Part shown: positions 25,827-34,901 of the stretch, in pieces | Position numbering within the stretch: the first letter of the stretch is position 1 | How the letters are laid out: each line of letters begins with the position of its first letter | DNA from: GCA-2794515 sp033763335 | GTDB lineage: Bacteria; Chloroflexota; Anaerolineae; Aggregatilineales; Phototrophicaceae | Assembly: GCA_033763335.1 (NCBI GenBank) | Contig: JANRKU010000124.1 | Span: 23,093-87,092 of the forward strand | Reading direction: 5' to 3' | DNA: 64,000 bases | Notes under the pieces: model-generated | Seen by the model: the letters and a program-made list of their open reading frames with translations, nothing else | Databases searched by the model: none | What the model was told of the DNA's origin: nothing | Position numbers and translations under genes: made by a program

Positions 25827-27230
25827 TTAATCTTTTAATCCCGCCAATAAACTACCCAACAAGGCTTTATCGGTGAGGCTATCGGGTTCAAAGCGCATAT
25901 CTCCAACTGAAAAACCAGTCGAATCTGCCGATATAACCACCGATTCCCGCATCAAAGCAGATAAATCAAGTGAACGATTGGCTTTATCCACCACCGCCAG
26001 CAATAACACACCCGCTTTGCTACCACGTTCTATCAAAGTCGTTAGGCGTTCTTGTGCTTTGGGGTTAAATCCATTAGACAAATCAGCCACACAAATGAAT
26101 TGATAGGGTGCAAAAATTTTAGCTTGTGCGTTATAGGCGGTTAGGGTCTTATAAACGATGCCGAGATGGTCTTGGCTATATTGGCGGATATGGTGCAATG
26201 CCGCTTGTAACCCGTCATTAATTTCATCTGCATCGCGCAATAAATTCCCTACCCCAAATGATTTAGGGAGGCGATTGGCGAATGGCAACACATTCTCAGT
26301 AGTATCTATCAGTGTAAATTTTGCAGTTTCAGATGGCACTGTCACCAATAACCGCATAATGATGGATTGTAATAAGGCTTGTGCTTTGGCGAATTGGTCG
26401 GTATCGGCAAGGATGATGAGGTGTTTATCTGTTTGGAACGGGATGAGCATGGGAACGCTTGCGCCTTGTGTATCATCACCTAAATATTTGCCCAAACGAA
26501 TAATCTCTGGGAATGTCGTTGGTCGGGTTGGTTTGCGGATGAATGATTCCCATTCAGCATATTTCCATTCTCGCGCAACTGCCCCTAAATCATCAAATAG
26601 CGCGTTAGCACGCGCATGAATGGCATCAATTTTGGCTTGCATATCGGTTTCGGCATGGGTAATTTGTGCTTGATAATCAGCATCTACCCCTGTTTTTGTC
26701 TGCTCTATAAGCGCGGGGAGTTGGTCAGTTTCAAATGTTGATAATCCCGCTAACGCATCCACCAATGATTGGTCAAAGGCGGTAAATTGTGTGATGAGCG
26801 TATCGTCTAAATCGGGTTTACGGCTAAATATCCCACGCCGTCCGCCATTATCCAAATATTTAGCGATAGCTTCATCTGCCCGAATAAGGGTTTTGAGCGC
26901 ATCAAAATCTGATTTTAATTTGTCTATGTGGGCGTGCCATTCGGGAAGGGAAAAGGTGAGAGAATTGGCGACTGTCCCAACAGCAGGTAATTTGCCCAAA
27001 TCATCTAAATCATCACGTAAGTCGGTTAAATCTTCGGCTAAAGATTGGACTTGTTTTTGAAGGGTTATGAAATCGAGCCGAAGGTTATCGGCATCAATTC
27101 GCTTGACGGTGCGATTTTTATCCAATTCCGCCACAAAAGCCGTGTAATCTGCTTGTGCTTGTTCGATTTCATCTTGGAATGGACGTAATGATGCCACCAA
27201 TTGCATTGTATCTGGGATGATTTGGGTCAT
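25827..27230 (-). CDS. Coiled-coil protein with FtsK/SpoIIIE-like domain lacking Walker A
   Basis: A 467-residue protein. The ATG at 27230 follows AAAGGTGAGC at correct spacing; the GTG at 27239 lies within it. Residues 1-220 are mostly helical with strong coiled-coil character and an ISR-like charged pattern. From about 235 the order resembles the FtsK/SpoIIIE motor: VPMLIPFQTDKHLIILADT where GTTGSGKS would be expected, then SIIMRLLVT, KFTLIDTTE in place of a DPK strand, LPKSFGVGN, and VADLSNGFNPKAQERLTTLIERGSKAGV like the Walker B and following helix. The nucleotide-binding P-loop is missing. It is likely a structural paralogue, not a translocase. No partner gene is adjacent. Function unknown. 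Confidence 0.6.
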   Translation of the reverse strand: MTQIIPDTMQLVASLRPFQDEIEQAQADYTAFVAELDKNRTVKRIDADNLRLDFITLQKQVQSLAEDLTDLRDDLDDLGKLPAVGTVANSLTFSLPEWHAHIDKLKSDFDALKTLIRADEAIAKYLDNGGRRGIFSRKPDLDDTLITQFTAFDQSLVDALAGLSTFETDQLPALIEQTKTGVDADYQAQITHAETDMQAKIDAIHARANALFDDLGAVAREWKYAEWESFIRKPTRPTTFPEIIRLGKYLGDDTQGASVPMLIPFQTDKHLIILADTDQFAKAQALLQSIIMRLLVTVPSETAKFTLIDTTENVLPFANRLPKSFGVGNLLRDADEINDGLQAALHHIRQYSQDHLGIVYKTLTAYNAQAKIFAPYQFICVADLSNGFNPKAQERLTTLIERGSKAGVLLLAVVDKANRSLDLSALMRESVVISADSTGFSVGDMRFEPDSLTDKALLGSLLAGLKD

Positions 27231-27266
27231 ATTGCTCACCTTTCAATAATTGCTAACAAGCCAATT

Positions 27267-28517
27267 TTATAATTGATGCAAAATATCTGCAAAGCGGTCA
27301 ATTTCTGCGAGGGTGTTATAGTGTGCCAGCCCAATCCGCACCATCCCGTGTTCGGTATGTCCTAAGCGTGCCATAATTTCGACAGCATAATAATTGCCAT
27401 CCCACACATAAATATCATGTTTGGCAAAATGTTGGGCAATTTCATGAGGGGTATGTTTATTATGGGTAAAAACCACAGTAGGGCATCGTTCATCCAACCG
27501 TGTGCGGTCTGTAATGCCAAAAATCTGCACCCCATTTGTCGCTTCTAGCACATCCAATAAACGCGAAATGAGCATTTTTTCGTATTGACGAATACCTTCC
27601 ATACCCATTTTAAGTGATTTGGCGCGGTTGGTAAAAACAGAAAATTGGTCAGAATACTCCATACAATATTCCTCTCCAATTTTCTCAATATAGTCTATCG
27701 CACTTCCCACCGCAAAAATCCCCTCAAAATTGGGTGTTCCTGTCTCCCAGCGATAGGGTGTGTAATCCTTTGCGGGGCGTACTTTATAAGCAGGTAAGGC
27801 TTCTAATAGGTCATAGCGCCCCCACAAAATGCCCACATGCGGACCAAAAAATTTATAGGCAGAGCAGAGCAAAAAATCACATCCGAGTGCTTGAACATCC
27901 AATGGCACATGCGGGGCAGATTGCACCGCATCCACGACACATAATGCGCCTGCCGCGTGTGCCATCTGCGAAATTTGTGCAATAGGGTTCAATGTGCCAA
28001 CGGCATTGGAACAATGGACAGTCGCCACCAATTTTGTGCGGTCATTCAATGCCCCTTCCAGCGTATTGAGGTCAAGCGTGCAGTCATCTGGGTTAATATC
28101 TACCCAGCGCACAACAAAGCCATGCTCCTCTGCAATTCGCAACCACGGGGCAACATTGGCATCATGATCCATGCGGGTGAGGATAATTTCATCGCCTGCT
28201 TTCATCGTTTGTGCCAATGCACGACTCAAACTAAAGGCAAGTGTGGTCATATTTGCGCCAAAAACAATTTCATCTGGATTCGGCGCATGGAGAAAATCGG
28301 CTACTTTTGCACGCGCATCTCGCACCATCGCATCGGTTTTATGACTGGTGGCAAATGTCCCACCCTGATTGGCATTCATCGTGGTGAAATAAGCACCAAA
28401 GGCATCCATGACCATCTGGGGAACTTGTGACCCTGCGGGGTTATCAAAGAAAATTGGGGCATTAGGGCGACTAACAGACGGGAAAAATGAGCGAATTTTA
28501 TCTACTGGAAATGACAT
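27267..28517 (-). CDS. Cysteine-desulfurase-like PLP enzyme (class V aminotransferase, TIGR01976-type)
   Basis: About 416 residues from the second of two adjacent ATGs; GAAAGG is 6 bases before it and the first ATG (28520) is equally possible. The sequence follows the SufS-like fold: FFDNPAGSQVP near the N-terminus, NANQGGTFATSHKTD, HCSNAVGTLNPI, DAVQSAPHVPLDV and the PLP lysine in LLCSAYKFFGPH. These are the marks of the cysteine-desulfurase-like subfamily, whose physiological substrate is uncertain. No iron-sulfur assembly genes lie nearby, so a sulfur-transfer role is not supported by context. Confidence 0.88.
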   Translation of the reverse strand: MSFPVDKIRSFFPSVSRPNAPIFFDNPAGSQVPQMVMDAFGAYFTTMNANQGGTFATSHKTDAMVRDARAKVADFLHAPNPDEIVFGANMTTLAFSLSRALAQTMKAGDEIILTRMDHDANVAPWLRIAEEHGFVVRWVDINPDDCTLDLNTLEGALNDRTKLVATVHCSNAVGTLNPIAQISQMAHAAGALCVVDAVQSAPHVPLDVQALGCDFLLCSAYKFFGPHVGILWGRYDLLEALPAYKVRPAKDYTPYRWETGTPNFEGIFAVGSAIDYIEKIGEEYCMEYSDQFSVFTNRAKSLKMGMEGIRQYEKMLISRLLDVLEATNGVQIFGITDRTRLDERCPTVVFTHNKHTPHEIAQHFAKHDIYVWDGNYYAVEIMARLGHTEHGMVRIGLAHYNTLAEIDRFADILHQL

Positions 28518-28635
28518 CATGACCCTTTCTGGAGATTTGTATATAAAAAAATGCAAAAAAATGCTTAAATTAAGGTGCAATATCATTGAGGATATGCTAC
28601 CCTAAAGAGTAGAGTTATACCAACTGTGAGAAATT

Positions 28636-30243
28636 ATGGACAAGACCTTCACCCTTAGCGAACAAAATCGCCAATTGCTCCAAGAGATTAAACGCCGAAC
28701 CAATCAAATGGCGGCAATTAAAGTCGTCACCAGCATGGTGGGGCAATCGTTAGATTTAGAAAAAACACTCGCAACCGCACTCGAAATCGCCGTAGAAATC
28801 GTAGATGCCGAAGCCAGTGGCATCAGCCTCATAGACCATGAAGCAGGCGAATTGGTGCTACGCGCACAACGGGGCTGGATTAATGATTTTGTGGTCACAA
28901 ATCCCATGCGTATCCCGTTGGGGATGGGCATGTCGGGCGAAGTGTTTGAAAAAGATGATGTTGTCGTCTATAACAACCTCGATGGCACACAAGATTATGC
29001 TGTCCCCGGATTCCGCCGTGAACATTTCCGCTCTATAGCCCTTGCGCCCATGCACGCACGCGGTCAAATCATCGGCATTTTGAGCATCATGAGCAAAAGA
29101 GTCAATAGCTTTGATGATGAGCTAATATCTGTTTTGCGTGTTGTCGCAGATACAGTGGGCGTAGCACTCGAAAATTCGCGCCTCTATACCGAAAGCCTAG
29201 AACAGAAAAAACGCCTTTCTGCAATTTTGGATGCCACAGCCGATGGCATTATTGCCACCGACCAAGATGGGCGAGTACGCCTTATCAACAATTCTGCCGC
29301 ACGGATGTTATCGCTCAAAAATGACCGTGCTGTTGGGATACCCTTGCGCGAATTACCCCTGCCCCCGCGCATCCGCGATGCACTATTGCGTCCTTTGGCA
29401 TCGGATGAAGAAGAAAAAACCTTTCAGGTAACGCTGGATAATGACCATGTCATTGCTGTCCTCATATCGGCAGTGGTCAATGACTCACCCATGATAGACA
29501 CGCCCAAACAAGATGGGTGGGTCATCGTGTTGCAAGATGTAACCCATATCAAACAGGCAGAAATCGCCCGCGCACAATTCATGCAAGCCGCCGCCCATGA
29601 TATGCGGAATCCGCTTAGTGTGACCTATAGCTCTATTATCACCTTAAACAAATTATTGACGCATAAAGACCCCGCCGTAGAAGAAATTATCCACTTGGCG
29701 CTGGGTGGCTTAGACCGTTTGCGGACGCTCATTGATGATTTATTGCATTTAGAGCATATCGAGAGTGGCTATGGCTTTAAGCTAACCGAATTTAGTCTGT
29801 TGGATGTGTTGCATGAGGTGAGTAAAGAGAGTTTTATGTTGATGGTAGACAAAGCCATTACCCTCACCCTCGATGTTCAACCCGATATCCCCATGATAAA
29901 AGCCGATGTACGCTGGTTCAAACGTGCCTTACACAATTATCTGGGCAATGCGACCAAATATACACAAAAAGGTGGCGCGGTAAAATTGCGCGTCTACACA
30001 AAAAATGACTTTTTGCATGTGGAAGTGATTGATAACGGACCGGGCATACCCCTTAGCGCCCACGCCCATTTATTTGAGCGATTCTACCGCGTGGATGGCA
30101 ACAAAGCAGAAGGCAGTGGCTTGGGCTTGGCGATTGTCAAATCGGTAGCGATTGCACACGGCGGTGATGTGTATCTGCGGAGTAAACCGGGCGAAGGCAC
30201 GACCTTTGGCTTCACCATGCCACTCAATCCACCAGAGAAATAA
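28636..30243 (+). CDS. GAF-PAS sensor histidine kinase
   Basis: A 535-residue cytoplasmic kinase. A short coiled coil (10-30) precedes a GAF domain at about 40-180 (GMGMSGEVF, APMHARGQIIGILSI). A PAS domain spans about 192-305 (ILDATADGIIATDQDGRV ... VIVLQDVT). HisKA carries AAAHDMRNPLSV with His321. The HATPase has HNYLGNATKYT (N box), DNGPGIP and GSGLGLAIVKS. All catalytic motifs are intact. No cognate regulator is adjacent; the stand-alone receiver at 23487 is one candidate. Confidence 0.92.
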   Translation: MDKTFTLSEQNRQLLQEIKRRTNQMAAIKVVTSMVGQSLDLEKTLATALEIAVEIVDAEASGISLIDHEAGELVLRAQRGWINDFVVTNPMRIPLGMGMSGEVFEKDDVVVYNNLDGTQDYAVPGFRREHFRSIALAPMHARGQIIGILSIMSKRVNSFDDELISVLRVVADTVGVALENSRLYTESLEQKKRLSAILDATADGIIATDQDGRVRLINNSAARMLSLKNDRAVGIPLRELPLPPRIRDALLRPLASDEEEKTFQVTLDNDHVIAVLISAVVNDSPMIDTPKQDGWVIVLQDVTHIKQAEIARAQFMQAAAHDMRNPLSVTYSSIITLNKLLTHKDPAVEEIIHLALGGLDRLRTLIDDLLHLEHIESGYGFKLTEFSLLDVLHEVSKESFMLMVDKAITLTLDVQPDIPMIKADVRWFKRALHNYLGNATKYTQKGGAVKLRVYTKNDFLHVEVIDNGPGIPLSAHAHLFERFYRVDGNKAEGSGLGLAIVKSVAIAHGGDVYLRSKPGEGTTFGFTMPLNPPEK

Positions 30244-30248
30244 TGATA

Positions 30249-30274
30249 TATGGGAATGGGATGCCATTCCCATA
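30249..30274. terminator. Bidirectional hairpin between convergent genes
   Basis: TATGGGAATGG and CCATTCCCATA are perfect 11-base arms with a four-base loop. It sits in the 33-base gap between the ends of the histidine kinase (plus) and the TIR-like gene (minus). It probably serves as a terminator for both, though the U tracts are weak. Confidence 0.6.
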
Positions 30275-30276
30275 CC

Positions 30277-30915
30277 TTACCGCTTGAGCGAATCAAATAA
30301 GATAATGAGTATCATCACAATCACAGCGATACTCATGCCCAACGCCACCAAGCGCACAGGCATTGCCATCATTGGTTTTTTGGTTGTTATGGCTTTTTCT
30401 GGCGCGGAAATAAGCACTTTTTCTTCTTCTTTTGCTTCTACCACGCTTGCCACCAATGCGTCTGTATCCAAAATGGGCGCAAAGGTCTTTTCTGCCACAT
30501 AGGGCGCGACCACTTGTGCCAAACCATTAATACCCGATTGCATCAGCATGGCGCTAATGGTTGAACTCGGTTGTTTATCTAGCCCAGTCAAATCCTCTGG
30601 CAAAGGATTGGGCAATTCTGCCCCATCCACAAACACCAACATCATTGGACACACAAACTGCAATCCCAATTGCACCGCCATACGGTCATGGGGGTTCAAA
30701 TTTGGCTCTGCGGGGTTTTGTAGCCAATCGGGGTCTATCACCACAATCAGCATATTGGCTTGTCGCATCGCCATCTGAATGGCATTAGGGGGGTCATCCG
30801 ATGTTTTAGCGATATTTTTGATGGTGGCAGTTTGCATATCATAGCGCATATCGAGCATATCAATAATTTTTTCGGTGATTTTACTAGAGGCTTCTCTGGC
30901 GCTGATTAAAAACAT
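30277..30915 (-). CDS. TIR-like domain protein with C-terminal membrane anchor
   Basis: A 212-residue protein. Residues 1-125 match the bacterial TIR fold in order: MFLISAREASSKITEKIIDML (strand A and helix A), NMLIVVIDPDWLQN (strand C region), then DRMAVQLGLQFVCPMMLVFVDGAELP, where active family members have an E-x-E helix and LVDGA. The catalytic glutamate of NAD-consuming TIR domains appears to be Ala/Gln here (MAVQLGL). The C-terminus is a single membrane helix (LVALGMSIAVIVMILIILF), so the domain faces the cytoplasm. GGAG precedes the ATG. Its function is unknown; it may be an adaptor. Confidence 0.65.
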   Translation of the reverse strand: MFLISAREASSKITEKIIDMLDMRYDMQTATIKNIAKTSDDPPNAIQMAMRQANMLIVVIDPDWLQNPAEPNLNPHDRMAVQLGLQFVCPMMLVFVDGAELPNPLPEDLTGLDKQPSSTISAMLMQSGINGLAQVVAPYVAEKTFAPILDTDALVASVVEAKEEEKVLISAPEKAITTKKPMMAMPVRLVALGMSIAVIVMILIILFDSLKR

Positions 30916-30921
30916 GAGGTA

Positions 30922-31995
30922 TCACTCCCCTGCAATGGACTCAACAGAAATAAGATTGCGTTTCGTCACTTTCGATTTTAATTGACCACACCCCGCATCT
31001 ATATCAATGCCTCGCCGTACCCGCACCGTCATAGATACGCCATATGACTCTAAAATATCGGCAAATTCTTGGGTGTGCATGGGGCTGGTGGGGTTGCCAT
31101 CATACCCTGCTGTTGGGTTAAGCGGGATGGTATTCACATGACAATGGATGCCCTGTAATAATTTTCCGAGTGCATGGGCTTGTTCAGGAGTATCGGTTTT
31201 CCCGCGAATGAGCGCCCATTCAAATGTGACTCGTTTGCCCGTTTTTTGGATGTAATAACGACATGCCCGCATCAATTCTGCCAAATCCCACCGTTTATTG
31301 ACAGGCAACAAGGCACTCCGTTCCGCATCGGTAGCGGCATGAAGGCTAATAGCGAGGCGCACCTGCAAGCCTTCATCGGCAAAACGGCGAATTTGTGGCA
31401 CAAGCCCCACCGTACTAACCGTGATATGGCGTGCGCCAATGCCCAAATCATCCATCAACCGATGAATGGCTTTGAGTGATTCGTCATAATTATGAAATGG
31501 CTCACCCATACCCATCAACACCACATTGCTCAATCGCTCCCCTTCTGCATGAAGCAGAGACGCAAAACGAATCGCCTGTTCAAAAATTTCGGTGGCAGAT
31601 AAGTGGCGGGCAAAACCCATTTGCCCTGTGGCACAAAATACACAGCCCATCGCGCATCCCGCTTGTGTCGAAATACAAGCAGTACGGCGGTCATCATCGT
31701 ATGGCATCAAAACCGCTTCTATCAATTGACCATCTGGCAGGGTATAAAGCCGTTTGGTCGTGCCATCGTTGCTGGATTGCTCCGCCGACAGGGTTAATGT
31801 GCCAATGCGCGTCTCTGCAATCAGTTGGTCGCGCAACGGTGCGGGCAAGTTGGTCATCGCCTCAAATTCGGTGCTATAGCTGGTATAGAGCCAATCCCAC
31901 ACCTGCCCTGCGCGAAATTTGGGATAGCCCCATCCCACGATGAGGTCATTTAGCTCGGTTTTGGATAGGGTATATAAATTAATTTTGTCAGTCAT
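30922..31995 (-). CDS. rlmN: Dual-specificity 23S rRNA/tRNA adenine C2 methyltransferase
   Basis: A 357-residue protein. It is a radical-SAM enzyme that methylates A2503 of 23S rRNA and A37 of some tRNAs. The cluster motif CAMGCVFC gives Cys114, Cys118 and Cys121, and the C-terminal RRGIDIDAGCGQL carries the second catalytic Cys. The ATG at 31995 overlaps the stop of the upstream gene (ATGA), with GGAG 8 bases before it; the TTG 21 bases earlier is less likely. Confidence 0.96.
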   Translation of the reverse strand: MTDKINLYTLSKTELNDLIVGWGYPKFRAGQVWDWLYTSYSTEFEAMTNLPAPLRDQLIAETRIGTLTLSAEQSSNDGTTKRLYTLPDGQLIEAVLMPYDDDRRTACISTQAGCAMGCVFCATGQMGFARHLSATEIFEQAIRFASLLHAEGERLSNVVLMGMGEPFHNYDESLKAIHRLMDDLGIGARHITVSTVGLVPQIRRFADEGLQVRLAISLHAATDAERSALLPVNKRWDLAELMRACRYYIQKTGKRVTFEWALIRGKTDTPEQAHALGKLLQGIHCHVNTIPLNPTAGYDGNPTSPMHTQEFADILESYGVSMTVRVRRGIDIDAGCGQLKSKVTKRNLISVESIAGE

Positions 31996-33662
31996 CTGTT
32001 GCGCTCCGTGCGCCAATAAATCGCAAATAATATCGCCAAGCCCACCATCGCCAACGCGAGGATAACTGTCACCAGCACCCCGCTATCAGTGGTCGCTTGA
32101 ATATTGCCTTCTATAGGCGGGAATGGCGTAGCTTCTCCCTCAATGGGGGGTAATGTTGGTAATGGCGGGGCGGGGTCTATGAATCCCGCAGGACGTGGTG
32201 TGATGGTCGGTGGACGCGGTGTTGGGCTAATGGTCGGTGTAAGCGATGGCAACGGTGTCGCCGTCAATACCCCTGTCACGGTGGCTGTTGGCGTATTGGT
32301 CGGTGTATGTGTTGGAGTATCGCTCGGTGTGGGCGGAAAAGCCGTTTCGCTTGGCGTAGCACTTGGAATAGGTGTCGGTTCGGCATAAATGCTCACCGAT
32401 GCGGCAGATATGGCTTGGTCGGTGAATATCCAATTATTGAGCGTAGGCAATAATGCCTCTAGTGGTGCGCCCATCGCCGTTTGATAAGTCTGATTAAACG
32501 AAATTGGCGCTGGAGTGCTATTCGTGCTATCCCCGCGGGCAATCTGAAATAAGGCGGGAAATCCGATACGTTGTGCCATATAGAGCGTCATCACAAAACT
32601 TTGGGAGCGCCACAAATCTGAACGGTCATCGGGAATATTCATTTGGTCAAGCGTAAAGAGGGTGTTCGTCCGTGATGCAATTTTAACCGTCTCTAGGGCA
32701 TTTTGTTTATCTGTTTGGAGATATAACATGCTGATGCCCTGCCTAAACCATGCAGGTAAATCTGCTCCATTCCATAGCGGGGCATAAAAAGCCTCTATCA
32801 TCGTGGAAGTAATTGGGGTGGTGAGATTTGTTTGTCCTGTGAGCAAGGTGTATCCCAAGCGCGATATAACCGTATTGAGTACAGTGGTGTTGCATTGAAC
32901 CTCAATATCACCTTGTAGCGATGTGATAACATCCGTATCGGCACATGGGTCAAAACGATAATCATCATTTTGAACGACAAACCGAAAACGCGGCGTTGAG
33001 CCAGTATTTTGCGATAATTGGTCATATAAGGGGTTGATACGGCGACGAATTTGCTCGGCGGTAATATCTGTGACGGGGATGAGCAAATCAAGCCGATTTT
33101 GTGGGTCAACATCAAGCACCCATTCGGTTTGTGGGTTGGTATAGGCAAAAACACCGGGTACACGGGTAATTTCGGTCTCTGATACGGTAATTTGCCATTC
33201 ATACGATACCAGCGCATTTAATGGAAATGGATTTTGTGGTGGAATTTGCCATATCACCTTAAATTCGGTATACGGGTCATTCACCGTTACGAATGGTTGC
33301 AAATCTACCAATTGCAAAATGCGCGGTTCTGTTTCACCTTCCACTGTCATCACCAATTGAATATCTTGAAAATCCGTCAATGGACGGTCTATCACCAAGA
33401 AGAAATATACCACGACAGGATAGAGCAATTCTTCGCGCCAATCATAAATATAATCTGGCACATCGGGGCGCGGGGTTGGTGTTGCTGTAGGGGTGCCAAG
33501 TGTCGGTGTAATACTCGGTGTTGTGGTCTCAGTCGGCGTTTCGGTTGGAAAAACCAATGTTGGCGATGGTGTAGGCGTAGGCGTGGGTGTTTCGCCTTCT
33601 TGCGCCAAAATCGGAGTACCGATGCACAAAATAACGATGAGGATAAGCAATTTTTTAATCAA
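31992..33662 (-). CDS. Secreted TP-rich protein with peptidase-MA-like domain, membrane-anchored
   Basis: A 556-residue protein that must start at TTG 33662: MIKKLLILIVILCIGTPILAQ is an intact signal peptide with no other start nearby. A TPTPTPSP linker follows, then a globular region of about 350 residues, a second Thr/Pro linker, and a C-terminal helix (VLVTVILALAMVGLAILFAIYW) with basic residues. The globular part matches secreted peptidase MA-like (gluzincin) proteins, in particular LPAWFRQGISMLY, which normally reads LPxWLxEGLA. The HExxH helix expected just before it is not there (TPITSTMIEAF). Likely a wall-anchored non-catalytic relative. Coupled to rlmN. Confidence 0.65.
   Translation of the reverse strand: MIKKLLILIVILCIGTPILAQEGETPTPTPTPSPTLVFPTETPTETTTPSITPTLGTPTATPTPRPDVPDYIYDWREELLYPVVVYFFLVIDRPLTDFQDIQLVMTVEGETEPRILQLVDLQPFVTVNDPYTEFKVIWQIPPQNPFPLNALVSYEWQITVSETEITRVPGVFAYTNPQTEWVLDVDPQNRLDLLIPVTDITAEQIRRRINPLYDQLSQNTGSTPRFRFVVQNDDYRFDPCADTDVITSLQGDIEVQCNTTVLNTVISRLGYTLLTGQTNLTTPITSTMIEAFYAPLWNGADLPAWFRQGISMLYLQTDKQNALETVKIASRTNTLFTLDQMNIPDDRSDLWRSQSFVMTLYMAQRIGFPALFQIARGDSTNSTPAPISFNQTYQTAMGAPLEALLPTLNNWIFTDQAISAASVSIYAEPTPIPSATPSETAFPPTPSDTPTHTPTNTPTATVTGVLTATPLPSLTPTISPTPRPPTITPRPAGFIDPAPPLPTLPPIEGEATPFPPIEGNIQATTDSGVLVTVILALAMVGLAILFAIYWRTERNR
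33470..33605 (-). repeat. Thr/Pro coding repeat near the N-terminus of the secreted protein
   Basis: Minus-strand codons give TPTPTPSPTLVFPTETPTE and similar. A matching tract for the second linker lies at about 32110-32400. Both are low-complexity stalk sequences. Confidence 0.65.
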
Positions 33663-33665
33663 TGG

Positions 33666-34775
33666 TCAAATCCCCCCTACAGATGATAGGAGTAAAATGG
33701 ACAGGAGTAACTGGGCAAAATTATACACAAAATGGGCAATAATCGCGGCAGTGGTGCTAGAGCGTGTGCGAATATGCCCTAATCCTAATGAGACGACGAA
33801 CAACAAAATGATAGCAGGCGATAGCAGGCTTTGGGTATGCAATAACGCAAAAAAGACGCTAATCACCACATTGCCAAATATGGGCAACAATGCCCCTCTG
33901 AATAAAATTTCTTCGCCAATGGCGGCAGATGCAGAGAGCAAAAGTGCCAATGGCAAGGTCGAAAAGGCGTTGGCAATGCTATCATTAGCACGATTCATCG
34001 CTTGGATATTTTCCATCTGGTCAGGGAAAAAGAGGGTGATAATCGCCCCTAAAATCAGCCCAAATAGCCATAAAATACCGAGTAGCCCAAATCCCCCGCC
34101 AATGCCCCATATCAAATCTTGAGGTGTAGGAAAGCGTAATCCCAACCGCGCCAAAGAACTGTTCCAATCGCGCCGAATTGCCCACCCAATCCCTAAAAAT
34201 GCGGCGACAATTTGCAACAAAAGCTGAAACAGCAAGTCACGAAAATCCGCGCCTTGTGATTCGATAGATTCTGCCATCGCTTGTGTGCCACCTTGCGAAA
34301 AAAAGAGCATAATTTGTGCGGTGAGCAACAACAACATGAACACAATGCCCGTATTATGCACCCATGACTGTGGGCGATAGGCTGGGATATAACGGGCAAT
34401 CATCGCTCGAAATGGGCTTGAATTAACCGTCTGAAAGGCGATGAAGGTCGTGATGAGGGTGATAATCACACCCACAACCACAGTAGGCGCATCAATTATG
34501 GGGGCGACAACCCCTTGTTCCAATAATTGTTCGGCTTGGTTGCCAGCAGAGGCACTCATCACCAAATAGGGGATGAATAAGCTGATAAACGATACCGCCA
34601 CATAGAGCAATGAGCGCATCATCGCCAATCGGCGGTCTAATATCGCTAAATATGCCGTATCGGGATGGTCGGTTGAGGTCAAACGCATGATGAGCAAATC
34701 GGTGTGATTTGCAAAAAAAATTGTGTAGTAAATATAACCGATAAGGGCTATATAAATTAGGATAACAACAGACAT
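33666..34775 (-). CDS. CPBP family intramembrane glutamic endopeptidase (CAAX protease-like)
   Basis: A 369-residue membrane protein with about eight helices. The Abi/CPBP motifs are in order: EEILFRGAL (Glu-Glu and Arg), FALLH (His) and HFVYNFAQ (His and Asn), so the active site looks intact. Family members cleave prenylated or peptide substrates, or mature bacteriocins. Its stop is 3 bases before the TTG start of the TP-rich protein, so they form one operon with rlmN. Confidence 0.88.
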   Translation of the reverse strand: MSVVILIYIALIGYIYYTIFFANHTDLLIMRLTSTDHPDTAYLAILDRRLAMMRSLLYVAVSFISLFIPYLVMSASAGNQAEQLLEQGVVAPIIDAPTVVVGVIITLITTFIAFQTVNSSPFRAMIARYIPAYRPQSWVHNTGIVFMLLLLTAQIMLFFSQGGTQAMAESIESQGADFRDLLFQLLLQIVAAFLGIGWAIRRDWNSSLARLGLRFPTPQDLIWGIGGGFGLLGILWLFGLILGAIITLFFPDQMENIQAMNRANDSIANAFSTLPLALLLSASAAIGEEILFRGALLPIFGNVVISVFFALLHTQSLLSPAIILLFVVSLGLGHIRTRSSTTAAIIAHFVYNFAQLLLSILLLSSVGGI

Positions 34776-34857
34776 GAAAAATACTCAATTCTATGACAAT
34801 ATCGCTTAAAGCATACCACATCCGCCTAACTTGTGGCTATAGCAGGCAGATTTAAGT

Positions 34858-34863
34858 TATAAT
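34858..34863 (+). promoter_or_regulatory. -10 box of rpe
   Basis: A perfect TATAAT lies 38 bases before the rpe ATG in a 126-base gap shared with the divergent CPBP gene. No good -35 is found at 16-18 bases. TTGTGG at 34831 is 21 bases away. Confidence 0.4.
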
Positions 34864-34901
34864 GGATACCATAATGGCATTTATTTGGGGATAGATAGAT
34901 T

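Noticed and set aside
30249..30274. Membership of this hairpin in the GGGCGCAAC repeat family
   Set aside because: The arm sequence TATGGGAATGG is unrelated, so it is listed as a separate terminator-like hairpin.
23837..30915. A defence island built around the TIR-like protein and the FtsK-like protein
   Set aside because: No nuclease, toxin, reverse transcriptase, restriction enzyme or other effector is close, and the flanking genes are metabolic or signalling. The two proteins are kept as single observations.
32104..33605. Possible tandem-repeat or CRISPR-like array in the Thr/Pro-coding regions
   Set aside because: The periodicity comes from codon repeats in a protein linker. There are no constant repeats with unique spacers.
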